From: Deinococcus cellulosilyticus NBRC 106333 = KACC 11606
Lineage (GTDB): Bacteria > Deinococcota > Deinococci > Deinococcales > Deinococcaceae
Assembly (NCBI RefSeq): GCF_007990775.1
Contig: NZ_BJXB01000028.1
Location: 1-64,000, forward strand
Direction of reading: 5' to 3'
Length of the DNA stretch: 64,000 nucleotides
This document shows, one piece after another, positions 41,495-50,254 of the stretch. The notes beneath the pieces are model-generated. The model was given only the letters and a program-made list of their open reading frames with translations, made no database searches and was not told where the DNA came from. The translations under genes and the position numbers were made by a program. The stretch's first letter is position 1. Each line of letters begins with the position of its first letter.

Positions 41495-42378
41495 TTCACA
41501 CCTCTGGCCAGGGTCACGAAAACATCTTCGAGGGTGGGGGGAACGGTGCGGGAACGGGCTCCGAGGTGCTGGAGGTCCTGTTCAGGGATGGGACGACTGC
41601 TGCTGACTCGAAGGCTGGACCCGGTGATCCATGCATCATCCACCCCGAGGGTTTTGCTTTGCTGCAGGGCGGCCATCAGATCGCGGGGTTCAAGTTCGTA
41701 ATAGTGCCCCCTGAGGTTCTGTTTCAGCTGTTCCGGGCTGCCCTGCGCGAGGATGTTCCCTGAGTGGATCAGGGCGACCTCATGGCAGCGTTCAGCCTCA
41801 TCCATGTAGTGGGTGGTCACAAAAACCGTTGTCCCTTCGCGGGTCAGGTCGTAAATGGCATCCCACAGTTCCCGTCTGGCGATGGGGTCAAGACCTGCGG
41901 TGGGCTCATCCAGAAACACAATTTTCGGGCTGTGGATGATGGCGGTGCCAATCGAGAGCCGTTGTTTCCAGCCACCTGACAGGGAACCCGCCAGACGTTT
42001 GCGGTACGGTTCGAGCTTCAGGAGCTCCATGGTGCGCTCCACAGCATTTTTGACCTGGGCGTGCTTGAGGTACATCCCGGCTTTGAAGCTGAGGTTTTCT
42101 TCCACGGTGAGGTCGGTGTAGACGCTGGCCGCCTGATTGGCGTAGCCGATTCTGGCCTTGATCTGCTCGCTGTTTTTCAGGCTGACCCCGGCGATGGTGG
42201 CCCCTCCACTGCTCGGGGGGAGCACCCCGCAGAGCATGCGGATGGTGGTGGTCTTCCCTGCCCCGTTGGGCCCGAGGTAGCCGAAGACCTGGCTGTCTTG
42301 CACCGTGAGGTTGAGATTGTTGACCACGGTGTGGTTCTTGAAGGCCCGGGTGAGGTTTTGGGTTTCGATGACTGGCAT
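41491..42378 (-). CDS. ABC-2 transporter ATP-binding protein
   Basis: A 295-aa single-domain ATPase: Walker A GPNGAGKTTT, signature LSGGWKQR, Walker B IVFLDEPTAGLD and switch His in VFVTTHYMDEAE. AlkA/CcmA-like multidrug/antibiotic exporters have this form. GGAGG precedes ATG 42378. It is the first gene of the exporter operon, coupled to the permease by a 4-nt overlap. Confidence 0.92.
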   Translation of the reverse strand: MPVIETQNLTRAFKNHTVVNNLNLTVQDSQVFGYLGPNGAGKTTTIRMLCGVLPPSSGGATIAGVSLKNSEQIKARIGYANQAASVYTDLTVEENLSFKAGMYLKHAQVKNAVERTMELLKLEPYRKRLAGSLSGGWKQRLSIGTAIIHSPKIVFLDEPTAGLDPIARRELWDAIYDLTREGTTVFVTTHYMDEAERCHEVALIHSGNILAQGSPEQLKQNLRGHYYELEPRDLMAALQQSKTLGVDDAWITGSSLRVSSSRPIPEQDLQHLGARSRTVPPTLEDVFVTLARGVK

Positions 42379-42393
42379 GTGCCCCTCCAGAAT

Positions 42394-42409
42394 GCAAGTA
42401 AGTACTTGC
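42394..42409. promoter_or_regulatory. TetR operator candidate of the exporter operon
   Basis: GCAAGTA-AG-TACTTGC, a perfect 16-bp palindrome 15 nt before the ATPase start, where it would block transcription or elongation. Confidence 0.65.
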
Positions 42410-42564
42410 TTTCAGTATGGTCTCATGCGTCTCAAATGTCAATGTCTGAAATCACACCCTCAAATCACACCAGAAAACGGATGCCTGCGGTGTCGTCCTC
42501 TATCGCGTCCCGGGCACCGTGAACAATACGTCAAGTGGCTCAGTGGACCCGGGACAGGGCGTGT

Positions 42565-42570
42565 TAGATT
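42565..42570 (+). promoter_or_regulatory. -10 box of leaderless peptidase gene
   Basis: TAGATT 6 nt before ATG 42577; it chooses that ATG over the in-frame GTG at 42571. Confidence 0.45.
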
Positions 42571-42576
42571 GTGCCT

Positions 42577-44265
42577 ATGTCCATCACTTTAAGCCCCTTA
42601 CTGACGGCCACCACCATCGACTGGCCCAGCGTCAAACAGCGTGTCGAGGCCCTGCTGGAGCAGGACCTCAACCAGGACAACCTCACAAACTTCCTGCTCC
42701 AGTGGTCTGCCCTGGAAAACGAATTCTGGGAGTACCACAACACCCTCAGCCTGCAGTCCGACCTGAACACCCAGGACCAGGACATCCAGGACCGTTACAG
42801 CAACCACCTGCAGACCACCCGCCCCGAGTGGGACCGTTACTCTGCCCTGCTGCGAAAGAAACTGCTGGCTGCGCCCCGCGAGTGGGTCCCGGAAGATGCC
42901 CGCCGTGCCGTGATGCGCTTTGAGGCCGAAGACCGCATCTTTACCGAGGAGAACCTGCCTCTGCTCTCCGAACTGGCCCAGTGCAACCAGCAGTACAGCC
43001 AGATCACCGGTCAGATGATGATCGATTACCGGGGAGACAGCATCACGGTTCCAGTGGTGGAGCAACTCCTGCTTTCACCGGACCGCACGGTGCGGGAAGA
43101 CGCCTGGAAAGCCTGGCAGAAAGCCCGCCTGGAGGTCGCCCCGAAACTGGACGAGCTGTTTTTAAAGCAGCTGAAACTGCGCCGTCAGGTTGCAAAAAAC
43201 GCTGGTTTTGAAAATTATCGGGATTACATGTGGCTCTCTTACCACCGCTTTGACTACACCCCCGAAGACTGCCTGCGCTTCCACCAGACCATTCAGGAGG
43301 AAGTGGTGCCTTTCACCTTAGAACTCCTGGAGCAGCACAGGAAGGGCCTCGGGGTGGAAGAGCTCAAACCGTGGGATTTCTACTGGAGAAGCCAGATGGA
43401 CCCCGAAAGCCGCCCACCGCTGAACCCCTTCACCGACGTGGATGAGCTGGAAAAGAAAACCGAACAGGTGTTCTTCAAACTGAACCCGCAACTCGGAGAG
43501 ATGTTCCGCACCCTGCGGGAAAGCCGCGCAATGGACCTGGGCTCCAGACCCAACAAGATGAGTCACGCCTACTGCACCACCCTGCCCATCAAGCAGGTCC
43601 CGTTCGTGCTGCAAAATGTGGTCGGAACCGATGGGGACGTGACCACCACCCTGCACGAGTTTGGGCATGCCTTCCACGCCATGTACAGCATGCAATCCCA
43701 GCGTTTTCCCTGGAATGTCTTCTCCTCCACCGAATTTGTGGAAGTGCCCTCGATGGGCATGGAATGCATCGCGCTGGACCACCTCTCCCCTTTCTACTCA
43801 GAAGAGGAAATCCAGCGGGTGAAAGTCGCCCAGATCTGGCGTCAGGTGCACAGCCTGCCCTGGATGTGCTTCATGGACGCCTTCCAGCACTGGCTGTACG
43901 CAGAGGCCCCTCAAGACGTCACCATCGAGGTGCTGGATGCCAAATCCCGCGAACTGGTGGACCGTTTCCAGCCCCAGCCCAGCTGGGAAGGTTTTGAAGC
44001 CGAGAAGGGCAAGGTGTGGCACTACTACCACATGTTCAATTACCCCTTCTACTACATCGAGTACGCCCTCAGTGGTCTGGGTGCCATTCAGCTGTGGCAC
44101 AACTTCCAGCAGAACCCACAGCAGACCCTGGATCAGTACGTCTCGGCCATGAAACTCGGCAACACCCGCTCTGTGCCTGAGCTTTACGAGGCCTGCGGTC
44201 TGAATTTCCGCTTTGATTCCCAGACGGTGCACGGGCTCATGCAGTTTCTGCGCAGCCAGCTGTAA
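42577..44265 (+). CDS. M3-family oligoendopeptidase
   Basis: A 562-aa cytoplasmic zinc metallopeptidase of the M3/PepF group, which trims short peptides. The zinc motif is HEFGH (residues 360-364), with the third ligand Glu in STEFVEVPSM about 25 residues on; WHYYHMFNYPFYYIEYALSGLGA is the conserved C-terminal block with substrate-binding Tyr and His. The length is normal. A strong terminator follows. Start chosen from TAGATT-N6-ATG. Confidence 0.92.
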   Translation: MSITLSPLLTATTIDWPSVKQRVEALLEQDLNQDNLTNFLLQWSALENEFWEYHNTLSLQSDLNTQDQDIQDRYSNHLQTTRPEWDRYSALLRKKLLAAPREWVPEDARRAVMRFEAEDRIFTEENLPLLSELAQCNQQYSQITGQMMIDYRGDSITVPVVEQLLLSPDRTVREDAWKAWQKARLEVAPKLDELFLKQLKLRRQVAKNAGFENYRDYMWLSYHRFDYTPEDCLRFHQTIQEEVVPFTLELLEQHRKGLGVEELKPWDFYWRSQMDPESRPPLNPFTDVDELEKKTEQVFFKLNPQLGEMFRTLRESRAMDLGSRPNKMSHAYCTTLPIKQVPFVLQNVVGTDGDVTTTLHEFGHAFHAMYSMQSQRFPWNVFSSTEFVEVPSMGMECIALDHLSPFYSEEEIQRVKVAQIWRQVHSLPWMCFMDAFQHWLYAEAPQDVTIEVLDAKSRELVDRFQPQPSWEGFEAEKGKVWHYYHMFNYPFYYIEYALSGLGAIQLWHNFQQNPQQTLDQYVSAMKLGNTRSVPELYEACGLNFRFDSQTVHGLMQFLRSQL

Positions 44266-44279
44266 AAAGCACCCCTTCT

Positions 44280-44308
44280 GAACTGCCCTGCAGGGCAGTT
44301 CTTTTTTT
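44280..44308 (+). terminator. Rho-independent terminator of the M3 peptidase
   Basis: GAACTGCCC - TGCA - GGGCAGTTC followed by seven T. Confidence 0.9.
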
Positions 44309-44431
44309 GGCCTGGTTTTTGCATGATGCTTTGTTCACGTTCGGGTCAGTGCCTCCACATCTTGCACCCCCACAATGAATGCACAGGTTCAGAGTTGGAC
44401 CTCCATGAATTTCTCTTTGAAGGAGCACCCC

Positions 44432-44770
44432 ATGAAAAAACTTCTGCCCCTCACATTGACTGGCCTGCTTTTTGTGCTGCCTGCCATTGCCCTCGCCGAT
44501 GACACCGCCAAATCCCAGCCTTCCCAGGTGGGCCAGGAGCAGGAACAGGACAACTCTGGCAGCAGCCCTGCCATTTACGGCAACGGGAACGCCACAGACA
44601 GTGAAGCCACCGAGAACACCACCTCCGGTAAGAAGGAATCCGACACGGGGACCGTGCAGGATGACACTTTTGGTGGAGATCCCAGCACTTTTGCCTTGCT
44701 GGCCCTGGGGTCACTGGTGGTGCTTTTTGGGGCCAAGTCAGCCAGAAGACCTGCTGTCCAGATGTCCTGA
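44432..44770 (+). CDS. Small exported protein with C-terminal membrane anchor
   Basis: A 112-aa protein: Sec signal peptide (cleavage after AIALA, about 22), an acidic low-complexity Gln/Asn/Ser/Thr/Glu middle, and a C-terminal helix (FALLALGSLVVLFGA) followed by basic residues SARRP, the layout of a tail-anchored surface protein. AAGGAG precedes ATG 44432. No family was recognised. It is monocistronic between two terminators. Confidence 0.75.
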   Translation: MKKLLPLTLTGLLFVLPAIALADDTAKSQPSQVGQEQEQDNSGSSPAIYGNGNATDSEATENTTSGKKESDTGTVQDDTFGGDPSTFALLALGSLVVLFGAKSARRPAVQMS

Positions 44771-44784
44771 AATAGTACATGTGC

Positions 44785-44817
44785 AGCATCCTGCAGGTCC
44801 ATGCAGGATGCTCTTTT
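44785..44817 (+). terminator. Terminator of the small exported protein
   Basis: AGCATCCTGCA - GGTCCA - TGCAGGATGCT, a perfect 11-bp stem, then CTTTT, 15 nt after the stop. Confidence 0.85.
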
Positions 44818-44939
44818 GTGTGCAGGCTGAAACACAGCTGCTTCTTGTGCTGGGATGCCGGACGCTGCTGTCCCTGTCCCTGAAGGGTGGGGTAAACTGA
44901 CGGTGCCCGGGTCCTGAGGCCCTGGATTGAAAGTCACCC

Positions 44940-45637
44940 ATGAAAAAGAAACATGCTCATTTCACGCCAGCACAAACCATTGCCCTGTCATTTCTGCTGG
45001 GCATTGCAGTCGGCACCTTCTTGCTGTCCCTTCCCATCAGTGCAGCCCCCAGCCACCACATCTCGGTGGTGCATGCCCTGTTCACGGCCACCAGTGCCCT
45101 GTGCGTCACCGGGCTCGCGGTGGTGGACACGGGAACCTCATTCAGTGCTTTTGGTCAGGGCGTGATTTTGCTGCTGATTCAGGTGGGAGGCCTCGGCATC
45201 CTCACCTTTGGGACGGCCATTGCGCTGGTGGCCGGGCGCAAGATCACCGTGGAGGAACACCTGCGCCTTGCAGCGCAACTGAACATCCTGCAAACGGGAG
45301 AGGCGAAACAGGCCCTCAAGAAAATCTTCATGTATGTGCTGGTGGTGGAGGCTGCAGGGACGCTCTTGCTGTATGGGCATTTCTATGGGAACGTCAGGCG
45401 CTTGCAAGCGGTCAGCTGAATTTCATGCAATTGACTTTTGAGGCGTTCAGTGCCATCTGCACGGTGGGCCTCTCGATGAATGCCACAGGAATCATTTCTG
45501 AGCCCGGCCATTTGATCCTGGCAGCGATGATGTACCTGGGGCGCATTGGACCCCTGACCTTCGCCCTCGCCCTGAGCACGCAGGCCACCCAGGGTGCCGT
45601 GAGGTACCCTGCCGACAAAAACATCATGATTGGGTGA
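44940..45637 (+). pseudogene. KtrB/TrkH potassium transporter, deleted and frameshifted
   Basis: The first frame (44940-45419) encodes the N-terminus of a KtrB-type K+ transporter: FTATSALCVTGLAVVDTGT is the first selectivity loop, VGGLGILTFGTA follows, and the frame breaks off after LLLYGHFYGN. From about 45412 another frame gives the C-terminal part: MQLTFEAFSAICTVGLSMNAT (last pore loop), then MMYLGRIGPLTFALALS. About 200 residues with the two central pore domains are missing, and a frameshift lies at the joint (45385-45425). Intact KtrB is about 450 aa, so this cannot form a channel. No KtrA gene follows. Confidence 0.8.
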
Positions 45638-45791
45638 TGCAAGAGACATGGGACTTTTCAGGGAGTGGTTTACCGCCTGATGTCCTGTTACATTCACCAC
45701 TTGGTGTACGTAATACACTGAGGAAGATACCAGGGGAACAGCTTTGTGATCGCTCACCCAGTTCCCTGGCACTTCACTTTCAGGAGGTCTC

Positions 45792-46760
45792 ATGTCATCG
45801 AAACTTGAACAACTCAAACAGCACTCTGTGGTGGTTGCCGACACCGGAGAAATCAACGCCATCAAGGAATTTCAGCCCCAGGACTGCACCACCAATCCCT
45901 CACTGGTGCTCAAGGCTGCACAGCGCCCCGAGTACGCCCATCTGGTCAGCGAATCCATTGAATGGGCCAGAAAACGTGGAGGAGAAAGTGTCACGGTGGA
46001 TGCCATTGATAAACTGGCCGTGCGCATCGGGACCGAACTGACCCGGCTGGTGCCCGGTTATGTCTCCACCGAGGTGGACGCTTCCCTCTCCTTCAATGCA
46101 GACGCCATGCTGGAAAAAGCCCGCAAGCTGATTGGCCTCTACGAAGAAGAAGGGGTGTCCAGAGACCGCATCCTGATCAAGATCGCCACCACCTGGGAAG
46201 GGGTGCAGGCTGCCCGCATTCTGGAGCAGGAAGGCATCCGCTGCAACCTGACCCTGGTCTTTGCACTGGAACAGGCCATTGCCTGTGCCCAGGCAGGCGT
46301 GACCCTGATTTCTCCTTTCGTGGGCCGCATCACCGATTGGTACAAGAAAGCCCAGAACGTCTCCAGTTTCGAGATCAGCGAAGATCCTGGCGTCAACAGC
46401 GTGAAAACCATCTACCGCCACTTCAAGGACCAGGGGTACCAGACCATCGTGATGGGGGCCTCGTTCAGAAGTGCCGCCCAGGTGGAGGCACTCGCTGGCT
46501 GTGACCGCCTGACCGTGAGCCCACAACTCCTGAAAGAACTCAGCGAAGACCAGGGGGAACTGAAACGCAGTCTGGACCCTGCCGCTCGGGAAGGGGTGCA
46601 GAAAGACCCAGTCATGACCGAGGAGGCGTTCCGCTGGGGCCTCAACCAGAACCCCATGGCCACCGAAAAGCTTGCTGAAGGCATCCGGCAGTTCCACGCC
46701 GACTACGAAAAACTCAAAGCCCTGATTGAAGAGCAGCTTTCCGTGGTCAGCGCCGACTGA
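45792..46760 (+). CDS. tal: Transaldolase
   Basis: A 322-aa enzyme of the non-oxidative pentose phosphate pathway; it moves a dihydroxyacetone unit between sedoheptulose 7-phosphate and glyceraldehyde 3-phosphate. The Schiff-base Lys130 lies in ILIKIATTWEG; CTTNPSLVLKA, STEVDASLSF, LTLVFALEQAIAC and SPFVGRITDW are the conserved blocks of the TalB-type subfamily. GGAGG precedes ATG 45792. It ends at a hairpin shared with the pilin operon. Confidence 0.95.
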   Translation: MSSKLEQLKQHSVVVADTGEINAIKEFQPQDCTTNPSLVLKAAQRPEYAHLVSESIEWARKRGGESVTVDAIDKLAVRIGTELTRLVPGYVSTEVDASLSFNADAMLEKARKLIGLYEEEGVSRDRILIKIATTWEGVQAARILEQEGIRCNLTLVFALEQAIACAQAGVTLISPFVGRITDWYKKAQNVSSFEISEDPGVNSVKTIYRHFKDQGYQTIVMGASFRSAAQVEALAGCDRLTVSPQLLKELSEDQGELKRSLDPAAREGVQKDPVMTEEAFRWGLNQNPMATEKLAEGIRQFHADYEKLKALIEEQLSVVSAD

Positions 46761-46770
46761 GCAAAAAGGT

Positions 46771-46794
46771 GGAAGGGGCCTTGTGGCCCCTTCC
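46771..46794. terminator. Bidirectional terminator, tal / pilin operon
   Basis: GGAAGGGGCC - TTGT - GGCCCCTTCC. On the minus strand it is followed after 3 nt by five T, so it ends the pilin operon; it also stands 10 nt after the tal stop. Confidence 0.7.
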
Positions 46795-46814
46795 TGACAT
46801 TTGAATCCGGTGCT

Positions 46815-47522
46815 TCAATTGCGCAGACGAACCATCACCGACTGTGGACCACTTGCAGGCACATGATAGGTCGTGTTGTTGCTCTGGTAGGCCATCTGCA
46901 CCTGTAGGGTAAACTGCTTGATCGAACCGGAGGTGGTGTAGCTGAAAGGTGCGTAGGCCGCTCCAGATGGCGTGGTCAGGGACACCCCGTCTGCCACCAG
47001 GTAAACGGCAGCGTTGCTGATTGCATTTGGAGCAGCTGGAGCTGTGCCATTGCAGGCAGTAAAACCGGTTGCGTCTTTGCAGACCACAGAACGGTACTCC
47101 CGAATCACGCTGGTGTTGCTGTCTGCCCAGCTGTCTGTGGTCTTGAAAGCCGCATCCAGGGTGCTGCGTGACTCCAGCCTGTACACCAGCATCAGGTAAG
47201 TGTTGATCTGGTACATGTTGGTGGTCACTCCGGTCTGGGAGGCGGGCACCAGCACCCCGAAGCAGGGATTGGTGGTGCTGCTGATGGAACACGACTGACC
47301 ATTGACCGTCATGCTGGTCTTCACTTCCTGGGCCTGGCGAACCATGTCGCTGATGTAACCCGTGGCTTCTGCCAGGGAGGTGAGCTGGGTGGACATTCCC
47401 TGCTGCCGGGTGCTGAATTTCATGGTGGTGGATTGCACCGAAATCAGCATGGTGATGATGAAGCCCAGGATCAGCATGGTGATCAGGGTCTCAATGAGGG
47501 TGAAGCCCTGGCTGCGTGTCAT
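46815..47522 (-). CDS. Minor prepilin, PilW-like
   Basis: A 235-aa type IV prepilin: MTRSQGFTLIETLITMLILGFIITML has the prepilin peptidase site after Gly and the hydrophobic alpha-1 spine with Glu5. The rest is a beta-rich globular domain with Cys pairs. ATG 47522 shares one base with the stop of the preceding gene (TGATG). Last gene of the four-gene operon. It would be a minor pilin of the pilus or DNA-uptake machine. Confidence 0.85.
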   Translation of the reverse strand: MTRSQGFTLIETLITMLILGFIITMLISVQSTTMKFSTRQQGMSTQLTSLAEATGYISDMVRQAQEVKTSMTVNGQSCSISSTTNPCFGVLVPASQTGVTTNMYQINTYLMLVYRLESRSTLDAAFKTTDSWADSNTSVIREYRSVVCKDATGFTACNGTAPAAPNAISNAAVYLVADGVSLTTPSGAAYAPFSYTTSGSIKQFTLQVQMAYQSNNTTYHVPASGPQSVMVRLRN

Positions 47523-47902
47523 CAGGGCCTCCCAAATTCGGTGATGAACACAGAATCGGCCCAACCTGTGGCCTTGCAGGTGAGGGTCACCCTTTTGCGC
47601 ACAGCCACACCACTTGCAATGTTGTCTGGATCACTCACAGCAGCAGTGCAGGTGAAACCTGAGGCCAGTGAAGCGGTGTCAGGCAGCGTTCCGGCGTCAA
47701 AGGTGGTGCGGGTCTGCCAGTTGCTGGACACGGACTCCATGTACTGTTTCACACCCAGGGTCAGGGTCTGCTGGGAAAGGGCCTGACGGTTGATCTTGCT
47801 GAGGGGAATCACGTTCAGGGTCATGGTGGCCAGCAGCAACAAAATCACCAGGCTGACCAGCACCTCGATCAGGGTCAAACCTTTCTGAAGGGTCTTTTTC
47901 AT
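47522..47902 (-). CDS. Minor prepilin, PilV-like
   Basis: A 126-aa prepilin with the leader MKKTLQKGLTLIEVLVSLVILLLLATMTLNV (cleavage after Gly, Glu5 kept). Coupled to both neighbours: it overlaps the preceding gene by 4 nt and the following by 1 nt. The globular part has two Cys (FTCTAAV, VTLTCKA) that may pair. Confidence 0.85.
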   Translation of the reverse strand: MKKTLQKGLTLIEVLVSLVILLLLATMTLNVIPLSKINRQALSQQTLTLGVKQYMESVSSNWQTRTTFDAGTLPDTASLASGFTCTAAVSDPDNIASGVAVRKRVTLTCKATGWADSVFITEFGRP

Positions 47903-48339
47903 TTCACAATCACCTTCCCGATCAGTCCGACCACCGTGACGGTTCGGCTGTGGTTGTTGTTCGACAGGGTGAAACTCTGGGTTGTCGGGTCCGCCGTTCC
48001 ATTCTGGGCGATGGTGGTTCCGTAGGGAGGATAGAAGTTGACGGTTCCTCCGGTGCTGAAGCGCACCCCGGAGGGCAGGGTGCGGTTGCTGCCTCCTGCG
48101 GTGTACGTGGTGGCCTGTGCCACAACGACCACACTCTGGGTGGTGTTGGTGCGCTTGGCATTGAAGTGCTGGGCCTGCAGGTCACGGGCGAATTGCTCTG
48201 CAGCTTCTTTCACCTGCATCTGGTTGCGGTAGGTGCTGTAAGAACTCGCTCCGAGGGCCAGCAGCACAGAGAGCACGGCCAGCACAGCCAGCATTTCCAG
48301 CAGGGTGAAACCTGCAGTTCTGCTCTGGTGACTTCTCAT
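47899..48339 (-). CDS. Minor prepilin, GspH/FimT-like
   Basis: A 146-aa prepilin with MRSHQSRTAGFTLLEMLAVLAVLSVLLALGASSY (cleavage after Gly) and a GspH/FimT-type beta domain (QAQHFNAKRTNTTQSVVVVAQ). It overlaps the preceding ComZ/PilX-like gene by 4 nt. FimT-type minor pilins bind DNA during transformation, which fits a competence role. Confidence 0.85.
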   Translation of the reverse strand: MRSHQSRTAGFTLLEMLAVLAVLSVLLALGASSYSTYRNQMQVKEAAEQFARDLQAQHFNAKRTNTTQSVVVVAQATTYTAGGSNRTLPSGVRFSTGGTVNFYPPYGTTIAQNGTADPTTQSFTLSNNNHSRTVTVVGLIGKVIVK

Positions 48340-49997
48340 TGCTGCCTCCAGGTTGCTGTGACCGCACTGATCCTGGACACAGCCAGGTGGCGTCCACGCT
48401 GGAGGAACACGTTGGGATCGTAATTGATGGTCATGGTTCCCTTGACCTTGGTTCCAGAAGTGTAGACCTGGCCTTCAACGACCACAGCTCCATTGATGGT
48501 CGAGTTCCCCTGATTGCTGAAATCCCCCATCACGTAAAGCAGGCCTGTGAACCCACTGTTGCAGGTGCCGTTGAGGGTCAGGTTGCCGGTGATGATGAGG
48601 ATGCCTGTACCACAAAGGTCGTTGATGCTGTAACTGTTGCTGTTGGTCGTTGCACTTCCTGAAGGTCCCACCCAGTTCACCTGATCCAGCACCATGGCTG
48701 GGGGCAGGTCATAACGTGTGGACAGGTCATAAACATCCTGTTTGGTCTTGCCACTGAAGGTCTGGGAGAACAGGCTGGAGCCTGAGAGAATGCTGCTGTT
48801 GTGGGCTGCTCCACTTGGGAAGAGGTCTGAAGATCCAGTGCCTGAAATGCTGCCCGCAGAGGACGCACCTGGAACATAGCGGCTGATCCCGGTGCCGATG
48901 TTGATGGCCGTGACCGCAGAGGCACTGGCAGCAGTGGTGCCGGTCATCGTGGAGCCCACCGCTGTGGCGGGGTATTTGATGTCCAGGTATCCACTGGTCA
49001 GGTCTGCGTCGTTGGTGTAGCCTCTGGCCGTCACCTGTGCCGAATACATGGTGCTTCCAGAGCGGAAGTAAATCACGTCATTGACATAAAAGCCCGTGGG
49101 GTCACTGATGGGAATGCGGGCCGTTGTGGAGGTGACACTGGTGGGCGCACTGCGCACTGCAAACTGTACAAGGTCCACAGTTGATCCGCTGGTGGCAGAA
49201 GGGGTACCGTTGGCCACCACTCCCCCTGGAACCTGGGTCACATTGTATTTTCTGTTGGTGCTGGTGTAGCCGCTGGCTTTTCCAGTGACTTGCATGGTGT
49301 AACCATTGACCCGGACGAAGCTGCCTGTGTCAAGGTAGCTGTCATCTGCCACTGTGATGGTGGGTGAACTGTTGTGGTTGAAACCTGTGGTGAGGGTGGT
49401 GAGCCCGGGCAGAATGCCGTTGTTGGCGCTGGAAAGCACTGAACTGTTGCTGCTCTTGTCGTAGGGGGCACCATAAATCTTGCCGTTCCCCCCAAGATCA
49501 ATGGAGGGATTGCTGGTGAGGGCTGCGGGGATGGAAATGTTGGTGGTGGGCGGACGGGTCACCAGAAAGTCCTGCAAGACCACCTTGCTGGTTCCATCCG
49601 ATGTGGTGCTGGTGGACCTCACGGTGATGGAAGATGCAGTGTTGTTGATCGCCACCACTTCCACCTGGACGGTGTTTCCATTGGAAAGGGAATAGCTGGG
49701 AAGTTGTGCAGTGTAAGTGCAGGTTCCTGCGCTGGTGTTGTTGCTGGCCCGCGTTCCCTGAACAAAGCAGTCGATGTTGTCCACCTTGCCGGTGTACTTC
49801 TTCAGCTGCACACGTGCTGCGAAACTGTTGATGCCAGCATCCGCACCCAGCAGGTTGCTGTAAGCCAGTTTTTCATATCCGCTTCCCTTGCGTGTCAGCA
49901 GGGAAGTGCTGGAAATGAGCGCAATGACGGACCCCATGATGATCAGGGACATCAGGAGCACAATGATGAGGGAACTGCCAGCTGTTTTACCATGCAT
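48336..49997 (-). CDS. PilX/ComZ-like large minor pilin
   Basis: A 553-aa protein: short N-terminus MHGKTAGSSLIIVLLMSLIIMGSVIAL (hydrophobic alpha-1, no classical GFTLIE site), then a long Ser/Thr/Gly-rich beta domain. The C-terminal third (GILIITGNLTLNGTCNSGFTGLLYVMGDFSNQG) looks like a beta-helix/solenoid. Length and shape resemble the ComZ protein of Thermus, which sits in a pilin operon and is needed for DNA uptake. GGAAGG precedes ATG 49997. First gene of the operon. Homology to ComZ itself is inferred from layout. Confidence 0.75.
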   Translation of the reverse strand: MHGKTAGSSLIIVLLMSLIIMGSVIALISSTSLLTRKGSGYEKLAYSNLLGADAGINSFAARVQLKKYTGKVDNIDCFVQGTRASNNTSAGTCTYTAQLPSYSLSNGNTVQVEVVAINNTASSITVRSTSTTSDGTSKVVLQDFLVTRPPTTNISIPAALTSNPSIDLGGNGKIYGAPYDKSSNSSVLSSANNGILPGLTTLTTGFNHNSSPTITVADDSYLDTGSFVRVNGYTMQVTGKASGYTSTNRKYNVTQVPGGVVANGTPSATSGSTVDLVQFAVRSAPTSVTSTTARIPISDPTGFYVNDVIYFRSGSTMYSAQVTARGYTNDADLTSGYLDIKYPATAVGSTMTGTTAASASAVTAINIGTGISRYVPGASSAGSISGTGSSDLFPSGAAHNSSILSGSSLFSQTFSGKTKQDVYDLSTRYDLPPAMVLDQVNWVGPSGSATTNSNSYSINDLCGTGILIITGNLTLNGTCNSGFTGLLYVMGDFSNQGNSTINGAVVVEGQVYTSGTKVKGTMTINYDPNVFLQRGRHLAVSRISAVTATWRQQ

Positions 49998-50121
49998 GAA
50001 GACACCTTCCGGACACAAGGGGAGTGAAACAACCGTTCGATTGATCGAGGTGGGTCAGACACGAGGAGTGTAGCGGCTGAGGCTGACTTCAAGCTGACCA
50101 GAGCAGTCAGCCAGACCATGA

Positions 50122-50158
50122 CAGCAAAAAAAATTCTACGTTCCATACGTAGAATTTT
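50122..50158 (-). terminator. Terminator of the monooxygenase operon
   Basis: AAAATTCTACGT - TCCAT - ACGTAGAATTTT, a perfect 12-bp stem. Read on the minus strand it ends in a run of eight T, about 95 nt after the monooxygenase stop and before the pilin promoter region. It could also act on the opposite strand. Confidence 0.7.
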
Positions 50159-50254
50159 CTATTGTAATTTTAGTGTAACAGATCAATGATGCTTTGCACT
50201 CCAGAAAGCACCTTCATGGTTTTTTCAGCTCTGCATCAGAAATTCGTTGTGCCT

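Noticed and set aside
45412..45637. C-terminal KtrB piece as an independent small gene
   Set aside because: It lacks a start signal and begins in the middle of a domain; it is better read as part of the broken KtrB gene.
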